This document shows positions 47,165 through 59,419 of a stretch of 64,000 nt of DNA, piece by piece. The DNA lies in NCBI GenBank assembly GCA_003160635.1, contig PMLV01000090.1, positions 35,698 through 99,697 on the forward strand. The letters run 5' to 3'. The notes below the pieces were generated by a model. That model was given only the letters and a program-made list of their open reading frames with translations, was not told the origin of the DNA and searched no databases. The stretch comes from Acidimicrobiaceae bacterium. GTDB lineage: Bacteria; Actinomycetota; Acidimicrobiia; Acidimicrobiales; RAAP-2. A program made the translations under genes and the position numbers. The first letter of the stretch is position 1, and each line of letters begins with the position of its first letter.

Positions 47165-47728
47165 GTGGTCGGGCTTGGAAATCCGGGACGCGAATTCGTC
47201 GGGACGCTCCACAACGTCGGCGCCGAAGCGGTCGATCTACTCGCCACCAGGGCCGGTACCACGTTGCGCGCCGAAAAGGGCGTCCAGGCCCGTGTGGCGC
47301 TGACCTCCCTGGGCGACAAGTTGGTGGCGCTCGCGATACCCACCACCTACATGAACGAGTCCGGTCAGGCTGTGCGCGGTCTGGCCAAGCGGTTCGGGAT
47401 CGACGATCCGACCTCGATCGTCATCGTGCACGACGAGCTCGACCTGCCGCCCGGCACGGTCAGGGTGAAAGCAGGCGGGGGATTGGCCGGCCACAACGGA
47501 CTGCGGTCTCTGCACGCGCACCTGCACACCACGGACTTCGTGCGGGTACGGATCGGCGTGGGCAAGCCGCCCAGTGCCGAGCTTGGGGCGGCTCACGTGC
47601 TGAATCGACCCCCCAAGGACGTCAGAGCCATCCTGGAGTCCTCGGTGACCATGGCAGCGGACACCGTGGAACGCATCGCTCGCGACGGGGTCGACGCCGC
47701 CATGCAATGGTGTCACTCCTCGCCCTGA
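47165..47728 (+). CDS. pth: Peptidyl-tRNA hydrolase
   Basis: Start uncertain: the frame is open through the end of rplY. GTG 47165 (VVGLGNPG) gives 187 residues, the normal Pth length. Signatures: GLGNPGREFVGTLHNVGAEAVDLLA (catalytic His in HNVG), TYMNESGQAV, HDELDLPPGTVRVKAGGGLAGHNGLRSL and VRIGVGKP. It recycles peptidyl-tRNAs released from stalled ribosomes. rplY-pth-mfd is a common order. No clear ribosome site; translation may be coupled to rplY. Confidence 0.92.
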   Translation: MVGLGNPGREFVGTLHNVGAEAVDLLATRAGTTLRAEKGVQARVALTSLGDKLVALAIPTTYMNESGQAVRGLAKRFGIDDPTSIVIVHDELDLPPGTVRVKAGGGLAGHNGLRSLHAHLHTTDFVRVRIGVGKPPSAELGAAHVLNRPPKDVRAILESSVTMAADTVERIARDGVDAAMQWCHSSP

Positions 47729-47762
47729 AGGGCCCGATGGGCGCGCCGGTAGTGTGGAACGC

Positions 47763-47819
47763 GTGAGCGGCGACTTCGACTCCTCCGCTACCTTGCGCCC
47801 GGAATTCGTCCTGCCTTGA
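47763..47819 (+). CDS. Putative 18-residue leader ORF overlapping the mfd start
   Basis: GTG 47763 opens [18 protein letters not shown] and its TGA (47817-47819) overlaps the TTG start of mfd as TTGA. TAGTGT at 47750-47755, seven bases before the GTG, could be the -10 of a leaderless transcript. A leaderless mini-ORF would deliver ribosomes to the weak TTG start of mfd, which has no SD of its own. This is inference from position; it could be chance. Confidence 0.35.
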   Translation: MSGDFDSSATLRPEFVLP

Positions 47820-50800
47820 CCGGACCACGCCCCGGTGCGCTCAGCGCCGTCTCCGCGCTGCTGCGCGCCGACCCGGTACTACCCTCCCTCTTGGGCTCTG
47901 CCGACGCCACGTTGGCCGTTGCCCTCCCGGCCCAGGCCGTGCTCATGGCCGCGCTGGCGCATTTCACCGAGAGGGCGCCGATCGTCGTCGTGACCGCCAC
48001 CGGTGTCGACGCCGATCGGGTGGCGGACGACCTGGCGTGCCTTCTCCCGCCGGGCGGAGATGACGGTGCTGACGCCACCGTCGTGGGTGCAGTGGGGGGA
48101 CCTGTGTCGGTGTTGCCGGCCTGGGAGACGCTCCCCTTCGAGCGGGTCAGCCCCGAGGTCGAGACAATGGGCCGGCGTCTCGCGCTGCTCTGGGGCCTCA
48201 GGCACCCCGTCGACGACCCATTGTTCCTCCCACCGCGCGTGATCGTGGCCCCGATCCGCGCTCTGCTCCAAAGGCTGGGGCCAACTCCTCCCGATGCGCC
48301 CACGACCGTGCGACCCGGCCAGCAGCTCTCGGCGGACGAACTCCTCTTCCGCCTGGTCGCCGCCGGATATCGGCGCGAACACCAGGTCGAGCACAGAGGA
48401 GAGATCGCGGTGCGTGGCGGCATCATCGACGTGTTCCCGTCCACGGCGGACGTGCCGGTGCGCATCGACCTGTGGGGCGACGAAGTGGATCGTCTGACGG
48501 CCTTTGCCGTCAACGATCAGCGTTCGCAGACCGATCTGGATGCCGCGGTGTTCTTCGGCTGCCGGGAGCTCGTCCCCACCGCCGACGTCCGGGCCGTCGC
48601 AGCTTCGTTGGTCCTCACTCAGCCCTGGGGGTCACGCCAGTGGGAGCGACTGGCCGAGGGCGAGAGCTTTGACGGCATGGAGCCGTGGTTGCCCTACGTG
48701 CACCCACACGAGGACCTGCTCCCAGACCTCCTTCCCGCCGGCTCGCAGGTGGTGCTCGTCGAACCTCGGCGCATCCGTGACCGTGCCGTCCAGCTCCTCG
48801 ACGAGGAGGCGGCACTGGCCGAGACGCTGGCACTGACCTGGGGCGTCGCCGACGAGGCGCACGGTGCGTTCCCCCGCCTGCATCTGCCCTTTGACCGCCT
48901 GCTGCAAGACAGCAAGGCCGGGGTGCTCGCCCTCCCGTCCGTTCCCGAGGGCCCGGGCACGCGTGCGTTGACGGTGCGCGGTTTCGCCCCCGTCGCCGGA
49001 GACCCGGCCCGGCTGGCGGCCCAGGTGACGCAGCTCGTCGGGGACGGCTACGCCCTCACGCTGTGCGCGGCCACGACCGGCGGGGCAACGCGCCTGGCCG
49101 CGGTGCTGGCCGAAGAGGGCGTCCACGCCCCTGTGGCCGACGTCCGCGGCACGGCGCCCGGTGCGGTCATCGTGACAGCGCCCCTGTCGAGCGGTTTCAT
49201 CCTTCCTGATTGCAAGGTCGCCGTGTTGTCCGAATCCGACATCACGGGCCGGCGTCTGCCGCATCGCCGGGCGCGACCGCGCGCCCGCGCCACCGACGGC
49301 TTCTTCGACGACCTCGCCGTCGGCAGCTTCGTGGTCCATCGCCAGCACGGGGTGGCCCGGTTCGACGGGGTGACCTCCCGAACGATGGGTGGGACCACCC
49401 GTGACTATTTGATCCTGCAGTACCGCGGCAGCGATCGGCTGTACCTTCCCGTGGACCAGATCGAGGCCATTACCGCGTACAGCGGGGGCGAGACGCCCAC
49501 CCTCTCGAAAATGGGGGGAGCGGATTGGCAACGCACCCGGGCCAAGGCACGCGCCGCAGCCGGTGAGGTGGCCGAGGAGCTGGTCGAGCTCTACCGCCGC
49601 CGCCTGGCGGTGGAGGGTCATGCCTTCGGCCCGGACACGCCGTGGCAGACCGAGATGGAGGCTTCGTTCGAATTCGTCGAGACCGAAGACCAGTTGAAGG
49701 CCATCGCCGACGTCAAGGCGGACATGGAGGAGCCCCGGCCGATGGACCGTCTCATCTGCGGGGATGTGGGCTTCGGGAAGACCGAGGTGTCGTTGCGGGC
49801 GGTCTTCAAGGCGGTGCAGGACGGGACGCAGGCGGCGGTGCTGGCCCCGACGACACTGCTCGCCAGCCAACACGCACAGACGTTCGCCGACCGATTCGCC
49901 CCCTATCCGGTGCGCGTCGAGCTCCTGAGCCGATTCCTGTCCACGGCGCAGCAGAAGAAGGTCGTCGAGGGACTGGCCGACGGCAGCATCGATGTCGTCA
50001 TCGGCACGCACCGACTGTTGGGTCAGGACGTGGTCTTCAAGCGCCTCGGGCTTCTCGTCGTCGACGAGGAGCAGCGCTTCGGTGTCACCCATAAGGAGGC
50101 GGTGAAGCGGTTGGCCGAGGGTGTCGATGTGCTCACCCTGACGGCCAGCCCCATCCCGCGCACCCTCGAGATGGCGCTGACCGGGATACGCGATCTCTCC
50201 ATGGTCAATACCCCTCCCGCCGACCGACGGCCGATCCTGACCTATGTGGGCGAACATGATCCGGCCGCAATCAGCGAAGCCCTGCGGCGAGAGCTCCTTC
50301 GTGAGGGTCAGGCCTTCTACGTGCACAACCGGGTCTCCGACATCGACGCCGTGGCGCGCCGGGTGCACAGCCTGGTGCCCGAGGCCCGCGTGGCGATTGC
50401 GCATGGACAGATGGACGAAGGCAGCCTCGAGACCGTGGTCCTCGACTTCTCGGAACGTCGCTACGACGTGTTGGTCTGTACGACCATCATCGAGTCGGGC
50501 ATCGACATGCCGTCGGTCAACACGCTGATCGTCGACCGCGCCGATCTGTTGGGGCTCGGTCAGCTGCATCAGATCAGGGGGCGGGTCGGCCGGGGGGGAC
50601 AACGCGCCTACGCCTACCTCTTCCATCCGGCCGATCGGGTCCTCAGCGAACAGGCCTACGAGAGGCTGCGTACGATCGGCGAGCACACCGAGCTCGGATC
50701 GGGATTCAAGATCGCCATGCGTGACCTGGAGATTCGTGGGTCAGGCAACCTCCTAGGAGCCGATCAGTCCGGGCACATCGCCGCCGTCGGCTACGACCTC

Positions 50801-51340
50801 TACGTCCAGCTCGTGGCCGAAGCGGTGGCCGAAGCGCGGGGCGAACCCCGCCCGACGCCTCCCACCGTGGCCCTCGACGTCCCTGGCGATGCGCACCTGC
50901 CCAAGGACTACGTCGCGGCGGAAGATGCCAGGCTCGAGGCCTACCGGCGCCTGGCCTCGGTGTCGTCCGACGCCGACGTCGAGGACATCGGAGCCGAGTG
51001 GGCAGACCGTTACGGGCCCTTGCCCGCGCCGGCCCTCGGGCTCCTGGCCCTCGCCCGCTTGCGGGTGGCTGCCATGGCGCGAGGCATTCGCGAGGTCACC
51101 ATGAGCAGCGTTCGTCCGGGTGGTTCGACGCAACCCGTGGCTCGAGTGTTGCCGGTGCACCTCGCCGCCAGCGCGGAAGTGCGATTGCGGCGCCTCGTGC
51201 CCGGAGCGGTCTATCGAGAAGACCTGGCCCAGCTTCTCATCCCGATCCGCTCCGGTGAGCTTCCCGCCGACGTGCTGCGTCAGCTTCTCGAAGAATTAAT
51301 ACCTCCTCTTGATACCGGGTCTCGACCGGACACCTTGTAA
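47816..51340 (+). CDS. mfd: Transcription-repair coupling factor Mfd
   Basis: A protein of 1174 residues, full length. N-terminal UvrB-homology region ([56 protein letters not shown]), then the RNAP-interacting domain ([44 protein letters not shown]). Helicase motor: Walker [17 protein letters not shown], Walker [44 protein letters not shown]-type motif and [21 protein letters not shown]-terminal D7 follows. It displaces stalled RNA polymerase and recruits UvrA. The TTG start has no SD but overlaps a mini-ORF stop. Confidence 0.97.
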   Translation: MTGPRPGALSAVSALLRADPVLPSLLGSADATLAVALPAQAVLMAALAHFTERAPIVVVTATGVDADRVADDLACLLPPGGDDGADATVVGAVGGPVSVLPAWETLPFERVSPEVETMGRRLALLWGLRHPVDDPLFLPPRVIVAPIRALLQRLGPTPPDAPTTVRPGQQLSADELLFRLVAAGYRREHQVEHRGEIAVRGGIIDVFPSTADVPVRIDLWGDEVDRLTAFAVNDQRSQTDLDAAVFFGCRELVPTADVRAVAASLVLTQPWGSRQWERLAEGESFDGMEPWLPYVHPHEDLLPDLLPAGSQVVLVEPRRIRDRAVQLLDEEAALAETLALTWGVADEAHGAFPRLHLPFDRLLQDSKAGVLALPSVPEGPGTRALTVRGFAPVAGDPARLAAQVTQLVGDGYALTLCAATTGGATRLAAVLAEEGVHAPVADVRGTAPGAVIVTAPLSSGFILPDCKVAVLSESDITGRRLPHRRARPRARATDGFFDDLAVGSFVVHRQHGVARFDGVTSRTMGGTTRDYLILQYRGSDRLYLPVDQIEAITAYSGGETPTLSKMGGADWQRTRAKARAAAGEVAEELVELYRRRLAVEGHAFGPDTPWQTEMEASFEFVETEDQLKAIADVKADMEEPRPMDRLICGDVGFGKTEVSLRAVFKAVQDGTQAAVLAPTTLLASQHAQTFADRFAPYPVRVELLSRFLSTAQQKKVVEGLADGSIDVVIGTHRLLGQDVVFKRLGLLVVDEEQRFGVTHKEAVKRLAEGVDVLTLTASPIPRTLEMALTGIRDLSMVNTPPADRRPILTYVGEHDPAAISEALRRELLREGQAFYVHNRVSDIDAVARRVHSLVPEARVAIAHGQMDEGSLETVVLDFSERRYDVLVCTTIIESGIDMPSVNTLIVDRADLLGLGQLHQIRGRVGRGGQRAYAYLFHPADRVLSEQAYERLRTIGEHTELGSGFKIAMRDLEIRGSGNLLGADQSGHIAAVGYDLYVQLVAEAVAEARGEPRPTPPTVALDVPGDAHLPKDYVAAEDARLEAYRRLASVSSDADVEDIGAEWADRYGPLPAPALGLLALARLRVAAMARGIREVTMSSVRPGGSTQPVARVLPVHLAASAEVRLRRLVPGAVYREDLAQLLIPIRSGELPADVLRQLLEELIPPLDTGSRPDTL

Positions 51341-51352
51341 CATGCGCGGCGC

Positions 51353-52471
51353 GTGAAGCGACTCATCGTTCTCCTCATTGTTCTGGCCGGTGGCCTGGCG
51401 GCAGCTGCATTCGCCGTGGCGTCGAATGCAGCGACGGTCAACGGCGTTGCCATCAGCCAAGACCAGGTGAGCTCCGACCTCACGGCGATTGCACGCAGTT
51501 CCGATTACCAGTGCTTCCTCAATGCCGAGGAATTGGTCGGAACCGGCGGGAAGACGGGCCTGCCGCCCATCGACGGCGTGGGCCAGCCCATCGGGAGCGG
51601 AGCGCATCCCACGGTGACCGCGTCATTCGCGTCCAACTATCTCGACACGCTGATCGGGCACCAGCTCGTGCTCGAGCTGGCAGCGAAGCAGCACTTACAC
51701 GTCAACCCGTCCGACCTGACGGCGGCGCACACCGAGCTCCTCGGACAGATGACGGCCATCCTGCAGGATGTGGCGGGGACCAAGTACGCCTGTGGCACGG
51801 GATCCCTCGCCCTCACGGCCGCCAACGTCCTCGCCACCATGCCCACCTCGTTCGTCGACCGGACCCTGCAGTTCGATGCCACGGTGAGTATGTTCGAGGA
51901 ACAAGAGGCCGGTGTCGGCTCCAGCGCAGCTGACCTGGAGAACTACTTCACGGCGCATAGCTCCAGCTTCGATACCACGTGTTTCACGGTGGCCGAGTAC
52001 ACCAGCGAGAGCGCAGCCCAAGCCGCCGCCGCCGCGGTGTCGTCGGGCACACCCTTCGCGCAGGTGGCGGCACAAGTCGCGGGCGGTGGGCCACAGGGTT
52101 GCGACATCCTCTATGGCATCTCCTCGTCGCTGCCGGCCGGTTCGAACATTCAGAACCTGCCGTTGGGAACCGTCTCGAGCCCCATCGCGGTGAACAGCAA
52201 CTACCTCCTGATCCAGATCACGAAGCGGACGCCCACCCCGTTCGCCCAGGCCAAGTCCGAAGTCCAAGCCGCCGTGCAGAATGCGGGAGCGAACAAGGCG
52301 CGGTCGGTGATCAACGCAGCGGAGAAGACGGCTGCGATCTCGGTGGACCAGCGCTACGGCCAGTGGACGCCTGCCAAGGCCCAGGTCATCCCGCCTTCCT
52401 CACCGCTGCCGGGTGACGTGCTGAATGCGGTGGTCGACAGCCCCGGTACGGGGACCGGACAGACCCCGTAA
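51353..52471 (+). CDS. Secreted SurA/PrsA-like peptidyl-prolyl isomerase (parvulin) domain protein
   Basis: A protein of 372 residues, GTG start. Signal peptide RLIVLLIVLAGGLAAAAFAVASNAA without a lipobox Cys. The SurA_N-like module begins ATVNGVAISQDQVSSDL and includes the TLIGHQLVLELAAKQHLHVNPSDL helices. A PpiC-type domain follows near residues 205-290 (FTVAEYTSESAAQAAAAAVSSGTPFAQVAAQ...LPLGTVSSPIAVNSNYLLIQITKR). The central region holds few conserved catalytic residues, so it may be a chaperone rather than an isomerase. It lies between mfd and mazG, the usual actinobacterial position. Confidence 0.82.
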   Translation: MKRLIVLLIVLAGGLAAAAFAVASNAATVNGVAISQDQVSSDLTAIARSSDYQCFLNAEELVGTGGKTGLPPIDGVGQPIGSGAHPTVTASFASNYLDTLIGHQLVLELAAKQHLHVNPSDLTAAHTELLGQMTAILQDVAGTKYACGTGSLALTAANVLATMPTSFVDRTLQFDATVSMFEEQEAGVGSSAADLENYFTAHSSSFDTTCFTVAEYTSESAAQAAAAAVSSGTPFAQVAAQVAGGGPQGCDILYGISSSLPAGSNIQNLPLGTVSSPIAVNSNYLLIQITKRTPTPFAQAKSEVQAAVQNAGANKARSVINAAEKTAAISVDQRYGQWTPAKAQVIPPSSPLPGDVLNAVVDSPGTGTGQTP

Positions 52472-52474
52472 GCG

Positions 52475-53938
52475 GTGGGACGTTCCCGTCCCCGCGTCAC
52501 GGTGGTGGGTCTCGGGCCCGCCGGGTCGGCGTATCTGACCAGCGACGTGCGGGCCCTGATGGCTGATGCAGGGCACACATTCCTGCGAACGGCGCGCCAT
52601 CCCGCGGTGGAAAGCCTGTCGGGCTTCGTCGCGCTCGATTATCTCTACGAGTCCGCCGCTACCTTCGCCGAGGTGTACAGCGCCATCGTGGAAGTGCTCG
52701 TTGCCGCGGCCACCGCCCACGCCCCCGACATGATCGTCTACGCGGTTCCGGGCTCACCCCTGGTGGCCGAACGTACCGTCGAGCTGTTGCGCCACGACCC
52801 GCGGGTGGATCTGACCATCATCCCCAGCCTGTCGTTTCTCGACTTGGCGTGGGAGCGACTCGGCATCGATCCTCTTGCCCGGGGCGTTCGATTGCTCGAT
52901 GCCGAACAGTTCGCACTGCAGGTGTCGAGCGACCATGGCCCTTTCCTGGTGGCCCAATGCTGGTCCCAGTCGTTGCTCTCCGACATCAAGCTGTCGCATC
53001 TCTACGACGGAGACGGCCCCGAGCCCGACGTGGTGCTCTTGCATCATCTCGGGCTCGAGGACGAACAGGTGAGGCAGGTCGGATGGTGGGACCTGGATCG
53101 CACGCTCGAGCCCGACCACTTGACCTCCCTCTACATTTCCGAAATCTCTGGCCGAGCCGAACCCGAGCACGAGATGGCGCGCCTGGCGCGCCTGGTGGAG
53201 ACCCTGCGCGAGCAGTGTCCGTGGGACAACGCACAAACGCACGGGTCCCTCATGCCCCACCTGCTGGAGGAGTCCTACGAGGTCCTCGACGCGTTGCGAG
53301 AGGTCGATATGGCCCCTGCCGGGGCCACCGCGACGGTACCCGGCGAACATCTGCAAGAGGAGTTGGGAGACCTTCTCTTCCAGATCGTCTTTCATGCCAG
53401 GCTGGCCCAGGAAGAGGGTCTCTTCACCCTGGCCGACGTGGCCCGGGGTGTGCACGACAAACTCGTCCACCGCCATCCTCACGTCTTTGCAGGTGTCATC
53501 GCGGGGAGCGCACAGCAGGTGGTCGCCAATTGGGAAGAGATCAAGAAGGAGGAGAAGGGTCGCTCCAGCGTGACCGAGGGCATACCCACTGACCTACCCG
53601 CCCTCTTGTTGTCCACCAAGCTGCAACGCAAAGCCCTTTCCGTCGGTCTGACCGGGCTCGGCGCCACCCCGACGGACCTCACGGCGCGTCTCGACGCTCT
53701 GGCGCGTCTCGAGACGGACCCCGTTGTGGGTGCCGCCGAGGCGACGCTGCCCGGGGGCCGCGACGCAATTGCGCAACGTGTCGGCGACGTGCTCTTTGAC
53801 GTGGCCAATCTGGCCCGCCGCCTCGGGGTGGACCCTGAGCTGGCATTGCGGTGGCGCGCCTTGACGCTTCAAGACGAGGTGGTCGCGCGCGAAGGAGCGT
53901 CAGCCGCCCTCCCCATCCCCGACAGGCGCACCCACTAG
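52475..53938 (+). CDS. mazG: MazG nucleoside triphosphate pyrophosphohydrolase fused to tetrapyrrole-methylase-like domain
   Basis: A protein of 487 residues, GTG start three bases after the previous stop. Residues 1-~215 are a SAM/tetrapyrrole-methylase-like domain (RVTVVGLGPAGSAYLTSDVRAL; VYAVPGSPLVAERTVELL). Residues ~230-480 are two MazG modules: LVETLREQCPWDNAQTHGSLMPHLLEESYEVLDAL with metal-binding EExxE...ExxD pattern, ELGDLLFQIVFHARLAQE, then IAQRVGDVLFDVANLARRLGVDPE. It is a YabN-type fusion that hydrolyses non-canonical NTPs. eno follows. Confidence 0.93.
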   Translation: MGRSRPRVTVVGLGPAGSAYLTSDVRALMADAGHTFLRTARHPAVESLSGFVALDYLYESAATFAEVYSAIVEVLVAAATAHAPDMIVYAVPGSPLVAERTVELLRHDPRVDLTIIPSLSFLDLAWERLGIDPLARGVRLLDAEQFALQVSSDHGPFLVAQCWSQSLLSDIKLSHLYDGDGPEPDVVLLHHLGLEDEQVRQVGWWDLDRTLEPDHLTSLYISEISGRAEPEHEMARLARLVETLREQCPWDNAQTHGSLMPHLLEESYEVLDALREVDMAPAGATATVPGEHLQEELGDLLFQIVFHARLAQEEGLFTLADVARGVHDKLVHRHPHVFAGVIAGSAQQVVANWEEIKKEEKGRSSVTEGIPTDLPALLLSTKLQRKALSVGLTGLGATPTDLTARLDALARLETDPVVGAAEATLPGGRDAIAQRVGDVLFDVANLARRLGVDPELALRWRALTLQDEVVAREGASAALPIPDRRTH

Positions 53939-55828
<1,890 letters not shown>

Positions 55829-55832
<4 letters not shown>

Positions 55833-56329
55833 CGACCGACCGCCGAGCCCACGACGCCCCGGTCCCGCCACCATCCGATCTCGAGAGCGTCGCAGGGTTT
55901 CTCGGTCGGGTGCCCAACGGGTCGTTCGCCGTGGTGGTGCGCCGGAGGGGTGGCCAGCCTGCAGTGATCGCCAACGATCCGCACTTGCGCGACGGCGAGC
56001 CGATGCCGACCCGGTACTGGCTGGTGGACCCCGAGATACGCTCCGCGGTGGGACGACTGGAGTCGCACGGCGGCGTGCGCAGGGCCGAGAGCGAAGTGGA
56101 CGCCGAGTTGTTGCGGTTGGCCCACGCTCGCTATGCCGCAGAGCGCGACGCACTGATCCCCGCCGATTGGCACGGGCCGCGGCCCCAAGGTGGAGTGGGA
56201 GGAACGCGCAACGGCGTCAAGTGCCTGCATGCCCACGTGGCGTGGTGGCTCGCCGGGGGCGACGACCCGGTAGGCCGGTGGGTCAGCGAGCAGGTGGAGA
56301 TCCCTGTGGCGGATCTCGTCGTCTCGTGA
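55829..56329 (+). CDS. DUF501 domain-containing protein
   Basis: A protein of 166 residues, TTG start overlapping the FtsB stop (TTGA). DUF501 pattern: FLGRVPNGSFAVVVRRRGGQPAVIANDP, DGEPMPTRYWLVDPEIRSAVGRLESHGGVRRAESE, and GGVGGTRNGVKCLHAHVAWWLAGGDDPVGRW with conserved Cys-His. The family is almost confined to actinobacteria, always in this eno-ftsB-DUF501-ppx context; function unknown. The stop overlaps the ppx start. Confidence 0.92.
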
Positions 56330-57246
56330 CGACATCGGCCGTCGCGGCGATTGACTGTGGGACCAATTCGACCCGCCTTCTGGTGGCCGACGACACGGGA
56401 CGCGAACTGGTGCGCCTCATGCGCATCACCAGGTTGGGCCAGGGTGTGGACCGGACGAACGTGCTCGCACCCGAAGCCATCGCCCGGACGGTCAGCGTGC
56501 TCGAGGAGTACCGCCGTTCCATCGACAGCTTCGGTGCCGGACGCATTCGCATGGTGGCCACGTCTGCGGTCAGGGACGCGGAGAACGGGGCGGCCTTCAC
56601 CGAAGCCGCGAAGGCTGCCGTAGGGGCCGACCCGGAAGTCCTGAGCGGCACCGAGGAAGGAGCCCTGGCGTATCGAGGGGCCAGCGCCGACCTGGATTCC
56701 TTCGACGGGGACACCCTTGTCGTCGACATCGGCGGCGGTTCCACCGAGATCACCCTGGGGAGAGCGGGCTCGGTGTCCTCCGTGTCGCTCCAGCTCGGAT
56801 GCGTGCGGCTGACGGAGCGCTTCTTCAAAGGCGATCCCCCGACGGTCGCGGAAGTGTCGGCGGCACGCTTGGCGATCACCGATGCGCTCATCGGGGGGGA
56901 AGCAGCGTTGCCAGCGCTGGTGAACCTCGACCGCGCGCGGCGCTTGGTCGGTCTGGCCGGAACGGTCTCCACGCTGGCCTCGCTCAAACTCGGCGTCGCG
57001 GAGTACGACCTGGAGAAGTTGCATCATGCCACGTTGACCCTGGAGGAAATCCGGGGTATGTGCGACATGCTGGCTTCGCTGTCGGTCCGCGATCGCCGCG
57101 GGCTCGTGGGCATGGTGCCGGGCCGAGAGGACGTGCTCCTCGCCGGCGCGCTGGTCCTTGAGGCAGTGGCCGACCGTTATCGGTGCGACGAGGTGATCGC
57201 CTCGGAAAAGGACATCCTCGACGGCATCGTCCTCAGCATTCTTTGA
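56326..57246 (+). CDS. ppx: Exopolyphosphatase/pppGpp phosphohydrolase (Ppx/GppA)
   Basis: GTG 56326 overlaps the DUF501 stop (GTGA); 306 residues, the short actinobacterial form. Actin-like ATPase motifs: AAIDCGTNSTRLLVAD, VATSAVRDAENGAAF, GTEEGALAYRGA, VVDIGGGSTEITLG and LVGLAGTVSTLASLKLG. Catalytic Glu lies in LSGTEEG. It removes terminal phosphate from polyphosphate or pppGpp. Last gene of the eno operon. Confidence 0.93.
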   Translation: MTTSAVAAIDCGTNSTRLLVADDTGRELVRLMRITRLGQGVDRTNVLAPEAIARTVSVLEEYRRSIDSFGAGRIRMVATSAVRDAENGAAFTEAAKAAVGADPEVLSGTEEGALAYRGASADLDSFDGDTLVVDIGGGSTEITLGRAGSVSSVSLQLGCVRLTERFFKGDPPTVAEVSAARLAITDALIGGEAALPALVNLDRARRLVGLAGTVSTLASLKLGVAEYDLEKLHHATLTLEEIRGMCDMLASLSVRDRRGLVGMVPGREDVLLAGALVLEAVADRYRCDEVIASEKDILDGIVLSIL

Positions 57247-57331
57247 ACGCCTGAAGCACCCCGGAGCAGGGAGAACGCCTTGGAGGTGTTGAGCTGGACG
57301 ACACATCGCTCTTCCGTGAGGTCGATGTGGA

Positions 57332-57337
57332 CATAAT
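57332..57337 (+). promoter_or_regulatory. -10 element of the glycan cluster (leaderless start)
   Basis: CATAAT, five of six to TATAAT, ends nine bases before the ATG at 57347 of the first glycosyltransferase. The rest of 57247-57346 shows no gene. No clear -35 is seen. Confidence 0.45.
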
Positions 57338-57346
57338 GCACGTGCG

Positions 57347-59419
57347 ATGCCAATGAGTGATCCGACCGGCGCGGGAGCCATCTCCGACCCTCCGCCCGAC
57401 GCGCAGGAGACCTTCGAGCGCCTACGGCGGACCGAGGCCACCGTCGAATCACTGCTGGACGCACTGCGCCACCAGGAGAAGTTGGTCGACGACCTGACTG
57501 CGGCGACGGGCGCCTGGGCCGAGACACGCGAGGAATTGGCGAGGGTCCAGGAGGAGTTGACCGCCGCACGTCGCGCCGCCGGGTGGCGTGGCATCGCACG
57601 TGCGGGAAAGCATCGAGTTCGTCGACTGTTCCTTCGGAATCGGCCCGTCGCGGCGCAGGTCGTCGATGTGGCGTCGCCCGAACTCGACGAAGAGTTCGTG
57701 TGGGAGGACACGCGCTACGCACGGTGGATCGAGCTCTACGACACGATCGACCCTGCCCGCCGGGGCGCGTTGCTCGCTCGGCTGGCGCAGGTCGACGAAC
57801 AGCCCCTGGTCTCCATCATCCTCCCGGTCTATAACCCACCGGAGGAGTTCCTGCGGCAAGCCATCGACTCGGTGCGTGCACAGATCTATACGAAATGGGA
57901 GCTCTGCGTCGCCGACGACTGCTCGACGCTGCCCTATGTGGCCAAGGTGCTCGATGAATACGCCGCGCTCGATGAGCGCATTCTGGTGCACCGAAGAGAG
58001 GTCAACGGGCACATCTCGGAGTGCTCGAACTCAGCGATCGACCTGGCGCGCGGCACGTGGCTCTGCCTCATGGATCATGACGACCTGCTGGCTGAGCACG
58101 CTCTCGCCATCGCCGTCCTGGCCATCGACCAGTCTCCCGCAGCAGCCATTGTGTACAGCGACGAGGATCACATCGATACGCACGGGAACAGGCGCGAGCC
58201 TTACTTCAAACCTGATTTCGATCCACTTCTCATACTGGGGCAGAACTATTTCTCGCATCTCTGCATGCTGCGCACGGATCTGGTGGAACAGGTCGGCCGC
58301 TTTCGGGTCGGCTACGAGGGCAGCCAGGACTGGGACCTTGTTCTCAGGGTCCTCGAACACGTCGGGCCGGATCAGGTCGTTCATCTCCCGCACGTCCTGT
58401 ACCACTGGAGGGTGCACGCCGAATCGACCGCTTCTTCGGTGTCGGCCAAACCGTACGTGGTCGAAGCCTCGCGCCTCGTGGTCCAAGAGCACCTGGAGCG
58501 GGTCGGGGTTGACGCCGAGATCACCACGATGTGGGGCACGAGCTACAACCGGATCCGCTGGGCGCTTCCGAAGGTCCCGCCCAAGGTCAGCGTGATCGTC
58601 CTTCCCCGTACCGGTGAACGGCTTCGTCGCTGCGTCGAGAGCATCCGGATTTTGACCCCGTATCCCGACATGGAGATCATCGTCGTCGACGATGGTGCCT
58701 TTCGTCCCCCCATGCGACAGATGTTCGTCGAGCGCACGGGGTGGCTGACCGTCATGGAGAATTCCCAAGACCTCAGCGATTCGGCCCAACGCAACGCGGC
58801 CGCCAAGGCGGCGACCGGGGACGTGCTGTGTTTCGTGGCCGACGACATCGAAGTGCTCAGTGATTCGTGGCTGCACGAGATCGTCGGTGCCCTCACGTAT
58901 CCCGGGATCGGCTGTGTCGGAGTCAAGCTCTTGTATCCGGACCTCTTGGTGCACCACGCGGGATTTGTCATCGGACTCGGGGGCACCGTCGGCAATCCCT
59001 ACCGCCGGGGCGACCACCGCCTGGGGCACGGGTATGCGGGGCTGTTGCGCCTGGCGCGCTGCCCGTCCGCCGTCAGCTGGGCCTGCCTCGCCGTCACGCG
59101 GGAGGCGTTCGACCAGGTCGGTGGGTTCTCCGAGGAGCATTTCACCGGGGTTTTCGGTGACGTCGATCTCTGCCTGCGTCTGCGCGAGGCCGGTTGGCGT
59201 ACAGCGTGGATACCGCACGCCGAATTGATCCGCCATGTCAATCCCGATGATTGTGGGCCGCTCATGGGCGCAGACGCCGTACGTTTTGACCGCGACATTC
59301 GCTACCTCCATCAACGCTGGGGAGCATGGGTCGTGAACGACCCCGCGTACAACCCCAACCTCTCGTTGGCACACGAGTCGCTCTCTTTGGCCTGGCCTCC
59401 CCGGACATCGCTTGACTGA
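57347..59419 (+). CDS. Two-domain GT2 glycosyltransferase
   Basis: A protein of 690 residues. An N-terminal coiled coil (~residues 20-85; TEATVESLLDALRHQEKLVDDL) precedes GT2 domain 1 (VSIILPVYNPPEEFLRQAIDSVRAQIYTKWELCVADDCS; DxD in LMDHDDLLAEHAL and YSDEDHID) and GT2 domain 2 (VSVIVLPRTGERLRRCVESI; MEIIVVDDGA; FGDVDLCLRLREAGWRTAW). No membrane segments. Such tandem enzymes build O-antigen, rhamnan or arabinogalactan-like chains. ATG 57353 is a second start option. Three glycosyltransferase-type genes follow with overlaps. Confidence 0.92.
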   Translation: MPMSDPTGAGAISDPPPDAQETFERLRRTEATVESLLDALRHQEKLVDDLTAATGAWAETREELARVQEELTAARRAAGWRGIARAGKHRVRRLFLRNRPVAAQVVDVASPELDEEFVWEDTRYARWIELYDTIDPARRGALLARLAQVDEQPLVSIILPVYNPPEEFLRQAIDSVRAQIYTKWELCVADDCSTLPYVAKVLDEYAALDERILVHRREVNGHISECSNSAIDLARGTWLCLMDHDDLLAEHALAIAVLAIDQSPAAAIVYSDEDHIDTHGNRREPYFKPDFDPLLILGQNYFSHLCMLRTDLVEQVGRFRVGYEGSQDWDLVLRVLEHVGPDQVVHLPHVLYHWRVHAESTASSVSAKPYVVEASRLVVQEHLERVGVDAEITTMWGTSYNRIRWALPKVPPKVSVIVLPRTGERLRRCVESIRILTPYPDMEIIVVDDGAFRPPMRQMFVERTGWLTVMENSQDLSDSAQRNAAAKAATGDVLCFVADDIEVLSDSWLHEIVGALTYPGIGCVGVKLLYPDLLVHHAGFVIGLGGTVGNPYRRGDHRLGHGYAGLLRLARCPSAVSWACLAVTREAFDQVGGFSEEHFTGVFGDVDLCLRLREAGWRTAWIPHAELIRHVNPDDCGPLMGADAVRFDRDIRYLHQRWGAWVVNDPAYNPNLSLAHESLSLAWPPRTSLD

